64,000 bases of DNA from Clostridium sp. (GTDB lineage: Bacteria; Bacillota; Clostridia; Lachnospirales; Lachnospiraceae), in assembly GCA_023664325.1 (NCBI GenBank), contig JAMPFS010000004.1, positions 1 through 64,000 of the forward strand. Reading direction: 5' to 3'. Positions within the stretch are counted from its first letter, which is position 1. Every line of letters starts with the position of its first letter. A program made the position numbers and the translations under genes. Below, piece by piece: positions 52,064-60,233 of this stretch. Under the pieces are notes generated by a model. That model made no database searches. It saw nothing but the letters and a program-made list of their open reading frames with translations, and was not told where the DNA came from.

Positions 52064-53760
52064 AAATGAATATGAAGAAGGGCGAGCCTGCTGCAAGAAA
52101 GAAGACGGCGGCTCCCAGCGTGAAGATTATTCCTTTAGGAGGTCTTGAGCAAATCGGCATGAACATTACAGCAATTGAGTATGAGGATACGATTGTTGTA
52201 ATTGACTGCGGTTTGGCATTTCCGGAGGAGGATATGTTAGGAATTGATCTGGTGATACCGGATATTTCCTATTTGAAAGAGAATGTGGATAAGGTGAAGG
52301 GGCTTGTGGTAACGCATGGGCATGAAGATCATATCGGCGCAATTCCCTATGTTGAAAAGGAACTGAACATACCCATTTATACAACAAAGCTTACGATGGG
52401 GCTGATTGAGAATAAGCTGAGAGAGCATAATCTGATGAATAATGTGAAACGCAAGGTTGTAAAGCATGGACAGACAATCAATCTTGGCGATTTTCGGATT
52501 GAGTTTATTCGTTCCAATCATTCGATTGCGGATTCATCCGGTCTTGCAATCTACACACCGGCGGGGATTTTGGTACATACCGGGGATTTTAAGGTGGATT
52601 TCACACCGGTATTTGGCGGAACCATTGATTTACAGAGATATGCAGAGCTTGGCAAGAAGGGTGTTTTAGCGCTGATGGCGGATTCCACGAATGTGGAGCG
52701 CCCGGGATTTACGCCAAGTGAGAAAAATGTGGGAAGGACTTTTGATACCCTGTTTGCAGAGCATAAGAAAGACCGTTTGATTATTGCCACATTTGCATCG
52801 AATGTGGATCGCGTGCAGCAGATTATCAACAGCGCAGACAAGTACGGGCGAAAGGTTATCATTGAAGGACGCAGTATGGTGAATGTGATTAATACTGCCT
52901 CTGAACTTGGATTTATCCAGATTCCCGATAACACGCTGATTGGCATAGAGCAGATGAAGAGTTATCCGGATGAACAGATTGTATTGATTACCACCGGAAG
53001 CCAGGGTGAGAATATGGCGGCATTGTCCAGAATCGCAGCCAATATTCACAGCAAGGTCAGCATCAAACCGGGTGACACTGTGATTTTAAGTTCCAGTCCG
53101 ATTCCGGGCAATGAAAAAGCAATTAACAAGGTTATTAATGAGTTAGAGATGAAAGGCGCTAAGGTAATCTTTCAGGATACGCATGTATCCGGTCATGCCT
53201 GCCAGGAGGAGCTTAAGCTGATTTATGCGCTCACAAAGCCGCAGTATGCGATTCCGGTACATGGAGAATACCGGCATTTGAAACGGCATGCGGAGCTTGC
53301 AAGGGAAATGGGAGTTGCGAAGGAAAACGTTCAGATATTGAGTAACGGAACCGTGTTGGAACTGTCAGCGGAACGGGCAAAAATAACCGGGCATGTCACA
53401 TCCCAGGGAATCTTAGTAGACGGATTAGGCGTTGGTGACGTGGGAAATATTGTGCTTCGTGACAGACAGCACCTGTCACAAAACGGATTGATTATTGTTG
53501 TAGTGACGCTTGAAAAAGGCAGTAATCTGCTCGTTGCGGGGCCGGATATTGTATCCAGGGGGTTTGTATATGTGAGAGAATCGGAAAATCTCATGGATGA
53601 ATGTCATGATGTGGTAGAGGATGCGCTTTCGGGATGCCTGGATCATAATATTACGGATTGGGGTAAAATTAAAACATCCATTAAAGATGAGCTTGGTGAA
53701 TTTTTGTGGAAACGTACCAAACGGAATCCAATGATCTTACCGATTGTTACAGAGGTGTAA
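52060..53760 (+). CDS. rnj: Ribonuclease J
   Basis: Metallo-beta-lactamase and beta-CASP ribonuclease with 5'-exonuclease and endonuclease activity, central to mRNA decay and rRNA maturation in Gram-positives. The 566-residue protein has IIPLGGLEQIGMN near 22, the metal motif VVTHGHEDHIGAIPY near 80-94, HTGDFKVD near 170, the beta-CASP region with TTGSQGE, and PVHGEYRHL near 396. A basic N-terminal extension (MKMNMKKGEPAARKKTAAPS) is present. The TTG at 52060 lies six bases after GGAGGT, so it is preferred over ATG 52066. Only one RNase J gene is present here. Confidence 0.94.
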   Translation: MKMNMKKGEPAARKKTAAPSVKIIPLGGLEQIGMNITAIEYEDTIVVIDCGLAFPEEDMLGIDLVIPDISYLKENVDKVKGLVVTHGHEDHIGAIPYVEKELNIPIYTTKLTMGLIENKLREHNLMNNVKRKVVKHGQTINLGDFRIEFIRSNHSIADSSGLAIYTPAGILVHTGDFKVDFTPVFGGTIDLQRYAELGKKGVLALMADSTNVERPGFTPSEKNVGRTFDTLFAEHKKDRLIIATFASNVDRVQQIINSADKYGRKVIIEGRSMVNVINTASELGFIQIPDNTLIGIEQMKSYPDEQIVLITTGSQGENMAALSRIAANIHSKVSIKPGDTVILSSSPIPGNEKAINKVINELEMKGAKVIFQDTHVSGHACQEELKLIYALTKPQYAIPVHGEYRHLKRHAELAREMGVAKENVQILSNGTVLELSAERAKITGHVTSQGILVDGLGVGDVGNIVLRDRQHLSQNGLIIVVVTLEKGSNLLVAGPDIVSRGFVYVRESENLMDECHDVVEDALSGCLDHNITDWGKIKTSIKDELGEFLWKRTKRNPMILPIVTEV

Positions 53761-53764
53761 AGGA

Positions 53765-54097
53765 ATGACAAAAGAAGCATACCAGTTGAATCAGGCGATT
53801 AAAGACAGTGAGGAATACCGGGATTATCAGAAGACAAAGAACCGTGTCCAGGAGAACCAGGAACTGTATCAGGCGATGAATGCTTTCCGCAGGCGGAACA
53901 TGGAACTGCAAAGCTATGCTGATAATGTGAACCGTTATGAGGAAATTCATAATCTTTCTCTGGAATTTGAGAAGGTTTTGCGCCATCCGTTAGTCAATGA
54001 TTTTTTGAAAGCGGAACAGATTTTTTCCCGGAAGCTGACGGAGGTTTATGAGATCATTGCAGAGGGTCTGGAACTCGATTATGATTATATGGAGTGA
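53765..54097 (+). CDS. YlbF family regulator
   Basis: A 110-residue all-helical protein of the YlbF/YmcA type. Typical are the N-terminal LNQAIKDSEEYRDYQKTKNRV (split), a long helix, and LRHPLVNDFLKAEQIFSRKL at the C-terminus. In B. subtilis YlbF, YmcA and YaaT form a complex that affects RNase Y-dependent RNA processing, competence and sporulation. Its place four bases after ribonuclease J supports a role in RNA decay. No YmcA-like partner is nearby. Confidence 0.85.
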   Translation: MTKEAYQLNQAIKDSEEYRDYQKTKNRVQENQELYQAMNAFRRRNMELQSYADNVNRYEEIHNLSLEFEKVLRHPLVNDFLKAEQIFSRKLTEVYEIIAEGLELDYDYME

Positions 54098-54102
54098 TTT
54101 AC

Positions 54103-54489
54103 ATGGCAAATGATAACAAAAATACATATCTACAGGTTCTTGGCGTATGTATGAGGACTTTGATGAACATATTCCTTGTCTTTTTGCTGACGCAGGGTTT
54201 TACATATTCCTATCAGTTTTCGTATGAGCTGTTTGCTGACCTGCCGGCTGCTGCGGCATCTGAACAGACAACAAATATCACGATTCCGGCAAGCAGTTCA
54301 GCGCAAGATGTTGCAATGCTGCTAGAGGTAAATGGAATTGTCAGGAACCGGTATATTTTTCTGGCAAGAACATATATTGGAAAATATAATACCAAATTAA
54401 GAGAGGGTACTTATGAGTTAAGCCCTAAGATGACGCCGGATGAAATCTGCCGGACAATATGTGGAATGCAGAGTGAGGAGACATCATGA
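54103..54489 (+). CDS. Short MltG-like protein without catalytic domain
   Basis: A 128-residue protein with one transmembrane segment (about 16-36) and an external part, ITIPASSSAQDVAMLLEVNGIVRNRYIFLAR (split), KYNTKLREGTYELSPKMTPDEICRTI. This matches the membrane anchor and first LysM-like domain of MltG, the lytic transglycosylase that ends glycan strands. The catalytic YceG domain, about 200 residues including the key Glu, is missing, and no remnant follows because the next gene overlaps its stop. The neighbours (ruvX trio, trmR-like, U32) are those of mltG in B. subtilis, so it holds the mltG position. GGAG eight bases ahead gives the ATG 54103 start. Confidence 0.8.
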   Translation: MANDNKNTYLQVLGVCMRTLMNIFLVFLLTQGFTYSYQFSYELFADLPAAAASEQTTNITIPASSSAQDVAMLLEVNGIVRNRYIFLARTYIGKYNTKLREGTYELSPKMTPDEICRTICGMQSEETS

Positions 54490-55130
54490 TTGTGGAGGAG
54501 AGAATCACATCCTTTATTAATTCCATGAACCGGGATGATGAGGAAATCATTGGGGAGATTGAGCAGGAGGCATTAGCAGACGGGGTGCCGATTATCCGCC
54601 GGGAGACAAGGGAATGGATGAAAACCATGCTGTTAATCAAAAAACCTGTGAGGATATTGGAGGTTGGAACAGCCGTTGGCTTTTCTGCTATCTGCATGAG
54701 CAGGTTTCTTGCGGAAGGTGGGCATATAGACACGATCGAGAACTGGGAACCGAGGATTCAACAGGCAAAAATAAATTTTGCAAGGGCAAAGGCACAGGAC
54801 AAGATTACCCTGTTAGAGGGAGATGCCGCCGATTGGCTGAAAAGGCTTTCCAAACCTTATGATTTCATTTTTATGGATGCTGCGAAGGGGCAGTATATCC
54901 ATTTCCTGCCGGATGTGGTGCGTCTGCTTGAAACGGATGGAATCCTGGTATCGGATAATGTATTGCAGGATGGAGAGGTATTGGATTCCAAATATGTTGT
55001 GGAACGGAGGAACCGTACCATTCATGCAAGGATGAGAGAATACCTGTATGCTTTAAAACACCATGAATTATTAGAAACCTGTATAATCCCGTTGGGAGAC
55101 GGGGTTGCATTATCGGTAAAGAAAAAATAA
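54486..55130 (+). CDS. trmR: TrmR-like SAM methyltransferase (YrrM family)
   Basis: A 214-residue class I methyltransferase of the O-methyltransferase family 3. The SAM motif is LEVGTAVGFSAICM near 58-71, the acidic loop is DTIENWEP, and the metal-site Asp is in FIFMDAAKGQYIHFLP near 131-146 followed by VSDNVLQDG. In B. subtilis the homolog TrmR (YrrM) methylates 5-hydroxyuridine at tRNA wobble position 34, with the hydroxyl put on by U32 proteins. The same pairing occurs here: the U32 gene lies 15 bases downstream. The ATG overlaps the previous stop (ATGA). Confidence 0.82.
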   Translation: MIVEERITSFINSMNRDDEEIIGEIEQEALADGVPIIRRETREWMKTMLLIKKPVRILEVGTAVGFSAICMSRFLAEGGHIDTIENWEPRIQQAKINFARAKAQDKITLLEGDAADWLKRLSKPYDFIFMDAAKGQYIHFLPDVVRLLETDGILVSDNVLQDGEVLDSKYVVERRNRTIHARMREYLYALKHHELLETCIIPLGDGVALSVKKK

Positions 55131-55145
55131 TGAGGATGGAACAGG

Positions 55146-56384
55146 ATGCAAAAGATTGAGTTATTGGTTCCGGCGGGAAGTCTGGAAGTGTTGAAAGTTG
55201 CGGTGGATTATGGCGCAGATGCTGTTTATATAGGCGGTGAAGCGTTTGGACTGCGGGCAAAGGCGCATAATTTTACATTGGAGGACATGGCAGAGGCAGT
55301 GGCATATTGCCATGACCGCAAAGTAAAGTTATATGTGACTGCCAATATTTTTGCGCATAATGATGATCTAAGCGGCATCCGAACCTATTTTGAGAACATC
55401 AAACCGCTGGGGATTGATGCGCTGATTATTTCAGATCCGGCTGTCTTTACGATTGCAAAGGAGGTTGTTCCGGAAATAGACATTCATATCAGTACGCAGG
55501 CGAATAATACGAATTATGGAACTTACCGGTTCTGGCATAAGCTTGGCGCAAAAAGGGTGGTTTCCGCAAGAGAATTATCCTTAAGGGAGATTAAAGAGAT
55601 CCGGGAAAATATTCCGAAAGACATGGAGATCGAGAGCTTTGTGCATGGAGCGATGTGCATATCCTATTCGGGAAGGTGCCTGTTAAGCCATTTTTTAACC
55701 GGCAGGGATGCAAACCGGGGAGCCTGCACCCACCCATGCCGGTGGAAATACAGTGTTGTTGAGGAGACACGTCCCAATGAGTATTTTCCGGTAGAGGAGG
55801 ATGACAGGGGGACATATATTTTTAATTCAAAGGATTTGTGCATGATTGCCCACATACCGGAACTTGTGGAAGCCGGAATTGACAGCTTCAAAATAGAGGG
55901 AAGGATGAAGACGGCTTTATATGTGGCAACGGTGGCAAGAACGTACCGCAAGGCGATTGACGATTATATGAAAAGCCCTGAGCTGTATGCAGCTAATCTG
56001 GAATGGTACAAGGAAGAGATTGGGAAATGTACCTACCGGCAGTTTACGACCGGTTTTTATTTTGGGAAGACAGATTCGGACTCACAGGTATATGATAATA
56101 ATGACTATGTGAAAGAGTATACCTATATCGGGAAGGTGGAATCCGTAGATGCGGATGGCAGAATCTGCTTTATGCAGCGCAACAAATTCCTCGTTGGCGA
56201 ACAGATCGAAGCCATGCTGTTTGATGGAAATAACGTGGAATTGAAGGTTTGCGGTATCTGGAATGCTGATATGGAAGCGGTCGAAAGCGCTCCGCATCCA
56301 AAGGAGGCATTGACCGTGCAGCTTGGTAAGGAGCTGCCGGTTGGCACAATATTACGCCGTAAGAAGGTCGAAGGATCTGCGTAA
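55146..56384 (+). CDS. trhP: U32 family peptidase (TrhP-like tRNA hydroxylation protein)
   Basis: A 412-residue U32 family protein. The opening LLVPAGSLEVLKVAVDYGADAVYIGGE (split), the HISTQANNTNYGT segment, ESFVHGAMCISYSGRCLLS (split) with its conserved cysteines near 170 and 177, GACTHPCRW and FKIEGRMKT are all as expected. Despite the name, proteins of this type (TrhP, B. subtilis YrrN/YrrO) are needed for prephenate-dependent 5-hydroxylation of U34 in tRNA. B. subtilis has two such genes in tandem; here there is one. The last 33 bases overlap the end of the convergent sigK gene. Confidence 0.87.
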   Translation: MQKIELLVPAGSLEVLKVAVDYGADAVYIGGEAFGLRAKAHNFTLEDMAEAVAYCHDRKVKLYVTANIFAHNDDLSGIRTYFENIKPLGIDALIISDPAVFTIAKEVVPEIDIHISTQANNTNYGTYRFWHKLGAKRVVSARELSLREIKEIRENIPKDMEIESFVHGAMCISYSGRCLLSHFLTGRDANRGACTHPCRWKYSVVEETRPNEYFPVEEDDRGTYIFNSKDLCMIAHIPELVEAGIDSFKIEGRMKTALYVATVARTYRKAIDDYMKSPELYAANLEWYKEEIGKCTYRQFTTGFYFGKTDSDSQVYDNNDYVKEYTYIGKVESVDADGRICFMQRNKFLVGEQIEAMLFDGNNVELKVCGIWNADMEAVESAPHPKEALTVQLGKELPVGTILRRKKVEGSA

Positions 56385-56993
56385 TTTTGTAAGAGCCTTT
56401 TTTTCGATTCGGGAAACATAGGATCTCGAAATGCCAAGTCTTTCGGCAACCTCCCTTTGTGTGTATGGCGCATGGCTGTACAGTCCGTAACGGAGCGTGA
56501 TAATCTGTAACTCACGTTCATCTAACAGGCTTTTGATGAACGCATGAAGCTGCCGGATGTCATCCTCTAATATGATTTGCTCGGTGATATCGGTTCCGTC
56601 ATGTTCCACGATATCGAGCAGATTGATCTCATTTCCCTCCTTATCTGTTCCGATCGGTTCATAAAGGGAGAATTCCTTTGAACATTTCCGTTCCTGACGG
56701 AGCATCATAAGCAATTCGTTTTCAATACAACGGGAGGCATAAGTTACCAGCCGGCTGCCTTTTTCTATATCATAGGTATTGATTGCCTTGATAAGACCGA
56801 TGGTTCCGATGGAAATCAAATCATCCATATCCCGGTCGAAATTATTGTATTTTTTGATGATATGGGCAACCAGCCGGAGGTTGTATTCTACTAAGATATT
56901 GCGTGCTGACAAATCGCCCTCTTTGCTTTTCTTTAAGTAATATAGTTCCATTTCCTTTGTAAGTGGCTGCTTAAATGTCTGCATAGAAGTCAC
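56352..56993 (-). CDS. sigK: Sporulation sigma factor SigK, without pro-sequence
   Basis: A 213-residue sigma-70 family protein. Region 2 reads ARNILVEYNLRLVAHIIKKY, DLISIGTIGLIKAINTYD, YASRCIENELLMMLRQERK (split); LYEPIGTDKEGNEINLLDIV follows, and region 4 has YTQREVAERLGISRSYVSRIEKKAL (split). These match SigK of the mother cell. The hydrophobic pro-sequence of about 20 residues that B. subtilis removes with SpoIVFB is missing: the protein starts at MTSMQTFKQPLTKEME. The gene is unbroken, with no skin-type insertion. AAGGTG precedes ATG 56993 on its strand. Regulation must therefore act at transcription, as described in Clostridioides difficile. Confidence 0.9.
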   Translation of the reverse strand: MTSMQTFKQPLTKEMELYYLKKSKEGDLSARNILVEYNLRLVAHIIKKYNNFDRDMDDLISIGTIGLIKAINTYDIEKGSRLVTYASRCIENELLMMLRQERKCSKEFSLYEPIGTDKEGNEINLLDIVEHDGTDITEQIILEDDIRQLHAFIKSLLDERELQIITLRYGLYSHAPYTQREVAERLGISRSYVSRIEKKALTKLRRSFDLLTA

Positions 56994-57084
56994 CTTGAGG
57001 GCTTTTGAATAGTTTATGAGAAAACAGGAAAAAAGTGCTTTTCCACAACTTTATTTGTGCAAATAGATAAAATAATAATAAAGG

Positions 57085-57147
57085 TTTCTTTTTTTTTGGT
57101 AATGTGGTACAATAATTCTAACTAAACAATGTAAACGTGGGTTTACA
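57085..57147 (+). promoter_or_regulatory. pilB promoter region with operator-like dyad
   Basis: A TACAAT -10 (57108-57113) with a weak -35 (TTTCTT, 57085-57090) is followed by a perfect dyad TGTAAAC (57130-57136), GTGG, GTTTACA (57141-57147). The dyad sits 17 bases after the -10, so a bound repressor would block the start. It lies about 27 bases before pilB. Confidence 0.5.
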
Positions 57148-57173
57148 AGTATAACTTATGAGAGGTCTTGCAT

Positions 57174-58892
57174 ATGCGTATTGGTGTAGGAAGAAAAAAA
57201 ATCAGAATGGGTGACCTGCTCGTTGCGGCAGGCGCAATCACAGAGGAAGAATTACAGGAGGCTCTTAGAGTCCAGAAGGAAAAAGGGCAAAAGCTTGGTA
57301 AAACCTTAGTCGAATGCGGATATATCAGTCAGGAACTGCTGATTGCAATCCTGACACAGCAGTTAGGTGTAGAATATATAGAATTAAAGGGCTGTAAGTT
57401 TGATGATGAGGTGCTGAATCTGATTCCGGAGGATGCCGTTATGAAATATAACGTGGTTCCTCTTGGCTTTGATGAGATGAATCCGAATGTTTTAAGGGTT
57501 GCCATGACAGATCCGATGGATATTATGGCAATTGATGATTTATCCATTATTACAGGCGCACAGATTGAGGCATTGCTTGCAATGGAAGATGATATCAGCG
57601 AAACGATCGGCAAGTATTACGGTAATCATCAGGCAATGGAAGCTGCGGAGGCATACCGGAAAGAACGTGAACAGAGTATGCTTTCGGAGGCGGAGGAAGC
57701 AGAGTATAACGAAGATATTGAGAATTCCCCGATTGTATTATTAGTTAAGCAGATCCTTGAAGGTGGCGTAAGACAGAGGGCTTCCGATATTCATATTGAG
57801 CCGTTGGAGAGTTCGGTGCGTGTCCGTTACCGTATTGACGGTGTGTTAAAGCAGGTTATGTCCTATGATTATTCCCTGCTCTCGGGAATCTGTGCCAGAT
57901 TAAAGATTATGGGTGGCATGGATATTTCAGAAAAACGTAAGCCGCAGGATGGTCGTATTTCCATTATGGTAGACCGGCGGGAGTTTGATATCCGTGTATC
58001 CATGCTGCCAACGGTGTATGGGGAGAAGACGGTTATGCGTCTTACCTCAAAGGAAGGTCTGACACGCGCAAAGTCAGGGCTTGGTTTCAGTGAAGAAGAA
58101 GAGGCAAAGTTTGATGGTATTTTGAGTAATCCGAATGGCATCATTCTGGTAACAGGACCGACCGGTTCCGGTAAATCAACAACCCTTTATACGGCTTTGA
58201 GTGAGCTGAATACAGAAGGGGTTAATATTATCACGGTAGAGGATCCGGTGGAGGCGAATATTGATGGTATCAACCAGTGTCAGGTAAATGAAAAAGCAGA
58301 TATGACTTTTGCGGCGGCGCTTCGTTCTATCCTGCGTCAGGACCCGGATATTATCATGATCGGTGAGATTCGAGACGGTGAGACGGCGGATATTGCGGTT
58401 AAGGCGGCTATCACAGGTCACTTGGTTGTATCGACACTGCATACCAACTCTGCGGCATCCACCGTAACACGTTTGATTGATATGGGTATTGAGCCGTATA
58501 CGGCTGGTGATGCCTTGAAAGGCGTTATTGCACAGCGTCTGGTTAGAAGATTATGTACCTGTAAGCAGCCGCGCTATGCAGAAGAATTTGAAAAACGGTT
58601 CTTAGGCGTGCCGGAGGATGAAGAGGACGTAGTCATTTATGAACCGAACGGCTGTCCACTCTGTAATGAGACAGGATTTACAGGACGTATCGGTGTATAT
58701 GAGATGTTGGAGGTTACAAGAAGCTTACAGCAGGTTATCGCTAGGAATGCGCCGGCTCAGGATATCGAAAAACAGGCTTTGCAGGAAGGCATGTCTACAT
58801 TGAAGCTTAGCTGTGCAAGACATGTGTTAAATGGAGTCACCTCTGTTGGCGAGATGCGTAAGATCGTATACGAAGCAGGAGATATGGTATAA
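57174..58892 (+). CDS. pilB: Type IV pilus assembly ATPase PilB
   Basis: Hexameric ATPase that powers pilus extension. The 572-residue protein has an N-terminal MshEN/GspE_N domain (about 8-150: MGDLLVAAGAITEEELQEAL, split). The AAA core has Walker A GPTGSGKSTT near 327, the Asp box ITVEDPVEANIDG, Walker B RQDPDIIMIGEIRD and the His box STLHTNSA. A zinc-binding insert is marked by CTCKQP and CPLCNETGF near 460 and 496. ATG 57174 lies 7 bases after GAGAGGT; a TTG at 57168 is less likely. It heads a pilus cluster pilB-pilT-pilC-pilA-pilD-pilM. Confidence 0.95.
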   Translation: MRIGVGRKKIRMGDLLVAAGAITEEELQEALRVQKEKGQKLGKTLVECGYISQELLIAILTQQLGVEYIELKGCKFDDEVLNLIPEDAVMKYNVVPLGFDEMNPNVLRVAMTDPMDIMAIDDLSIITGAQIEALLAMEDDISETIGKYYGNHQAMEAAEAYRKEREQSMLSEAEEAEYNEDIENSPIVLLVKQILEGGVRQRASDIHIEPLESSVRVRYRIDGVLKQVMSYDYSLLSGICARLKIMGGMDISEKRKPQDGRISIMVDRREFDIRVSMLPTVYGEKTVMRLTSKEGLTRAKSGLGFSEEEEAKFDGILSNPNGIILVTGPTGSGKSTTLYTALSELNTEGVNIITVEDPVEANIDGINQCQVNEKADMTFAAALRSILRQDPDIIMIGEIRDGETADIAVKAAITGHLVVSTLHTNSAASTVTRLIDMGIEPYTAGDALKGVIAQRLVRRLCTCKQPRYAEEFEKRFLGVPEDEEDVVIYEPNGCPLCNETGFTGRIGVYEMLEVTRSLQQVIARNAPAQDIEKQALQEGMSTLKLSCARHVLNGVTSVGEMRKIVYEAGDMV

Positions 58893-58980
58893 TAATTCCA
58901 GCAGGCAAACAGCGATTGCGGATTATGATACATGATATAATACGCCGAAGGCGGATTGGAGAAGGAAAGGGGATAAAAAG

Positions 58981-60033
58981 ATGATTGACATTCAGGAATT
59001 ATTGGCATTTTCGGTGGAGCAGAAAGCTTCCGACGTACACATTGCAGTGGGGATTCCTCCAAAGCTTAGGATTAACGGTAAGCTGATTGAGGTGGAATGT
59101 CCGCCACTTGAACCGATTGATGCAGCAGAGATGATTGGCGCTACCATGCATGACCGGCACAAACAGATTTTGAAGGAGCGGGGAGAGGTCGATTTTTCTT
59201 ACGACTCTGATAACACCGGTCGTTTCCGTGTGAATGTATACATGGATCGTGGTAATATGGCAGCCGCTTACCGACGCGTGGAGACGGTCATTCCGAGACC
59301 GGATCAGTTGGGAATCCCACACGAGGTAGTAGAACTTTATAAGAAAAAGAGAGGATTGGTGCTGGTAACGGGACCAACGGGTTCCGGTAAGTCTACCACG
59401 CTTGCGTCTATTATTAATAAGGCAAATGAGAATCTGACCGATCATATTATCACATTGGAGGATCCGATTGAGTATGTACACCACCATAAGAAGTCCGTTG
59501 TAAACCAGCGTGAGGTAGGTATGGATACGTTAAGTTATGGGAATGCCTTAAGGGCTGCGCTTCGTGAGGATCCGGATATTATTCTTTTAGGAGAGATGCG
59601 TGACTTGGAGACAATCTCAACGGCGATTACAGCGGCAGAGACAGGACACTTGGTATTCTCGACCCTGCATACAATTGGCGCAGCGAGTACTATTGACCGT
59701 ATTATTGACGTATTCCCAACCCACCAGCAGCAGCAGACAAGAGTACAGCTTGCCATGATTTTAGAGGGTGTTATCTCTCAGGCATTGGTTCCGGCAGAAG
59801 ATGGCAGAGGACGTGTGGCGGCATTTGAGGTAATGTTTGGAAGCCCGGCAATCCGAAGCCTGATCCGTGAAGCGAAGGTACATCAGATTCAATCCACAAT
59901 CCAGACAAGTCGGCAGTTGGGGATGATTACATTGGATGACTGCTTGTATGATTTATACAAAGAGGGGGCAATTAGTCGTGAAAATGCACTAATTTATGCC
60001 CAGGATCAGATTGCTTTGAAGAAAAAAATGTAA
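58981..60033 (+). CDS. pilT: Type IV pilus retraction ATPase PilT
   Basis: A 350-residue ATPase that drives pilus retraction and twitching. QKASDVHIAVGIPPKLRING at the N-terminus, Walker A GPTGSGKSTTLASII near 124, EDPIEYVH, REDPDIILLGEMRD (Walker B) and HLVFSTLHT follow in order. The C-terminal motif AIRSLIRE near 299, needed for retraction in PilT proteins (AIRNLIRE in the consensus), separates it from PilB. An active retraction motor fits DNA uptake together with the comEA and comEC genes in this window. AAAGGGGATAAAAAG precedes the ATG. Confidence 0.95.
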   Translation: MIDIQELLAFSVEQKASDVHIAVGIPPKLRINGKLIEVECPPLEPIDAAEMIGATMHDRHKQILKERGEVDFSYDSDNTGRFRVNVYMDRGNMAAAYRRVETVIPRPDQLGIPHEVVELYKKKRGLVLVTGPTGSGKSTTLASIINKANENLTDHIITLEDPIEYVHHHKKSVVNQREVGMDTLSYGNALRAALREDPDIILLGEMRDLETISTAITAAETGHLVFSTLHTIGAASTIDRIIDVFPTHQQQQTRVQLAMILEGVISQALVPAEDGRGRVAAFEVMFGSPAIRSLIREAKVHQIQSTIQTSRQLGMITLDDCLYDLYKEGAISRENALIYAQDQIALKKKM

Positions 60034-60080
60034 CTTTTTGTCAAAAATGAATAATTAATTGATTTTATTTCAAATAATTA

Positions 60081-60109
60081 TTGCAATTTTGACGAAGATG
60101 AGTTATTAT
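60081..60109 (+). promoter_or_regulatory. Predicted promoter 1 upstream of pilC
   Basis: TTGCAA (60081-60086), 17 bases, TATTAT (60104-60109), in the 200-base AT-rich gap between pilT and pilC. Confidence 0.5.
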
Positions 60110-60147
60110 TTACTTACACAAAAGATTGTTAATAAAATGTTCATAAT

Positions 60148-60176
60148 TTGTTCGGTGTAATTGGGGTACATAGAAT
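60148..60176 (+). promoter_or_regulatory. Predicted promoter 2 upstream of pilC
   Basis: TTGTTC (60148-60153), 17 bases, TAGAAT (60171-60176), 58 bases before pilC. With promoter 1 it suggests that pilC and later genes are not simply read from pilB. Confidence 0.5.
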
Positions 60177-60233
60177 GATATTTTAAGTAATGTGCCGGCT
60201 TATTATGAGAACAGAAGAGTTGGAGGAGTCGGA

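Noticed and set aside
56994..57173. Cyclic di-GMP riboswitch upstream of the pilus genes
   Set aside because: Pili in Clostridioides are controlled this way, but neither class core sequence could be seen in this gap nor in the pilT-pilC or pilC-pilin gaps.
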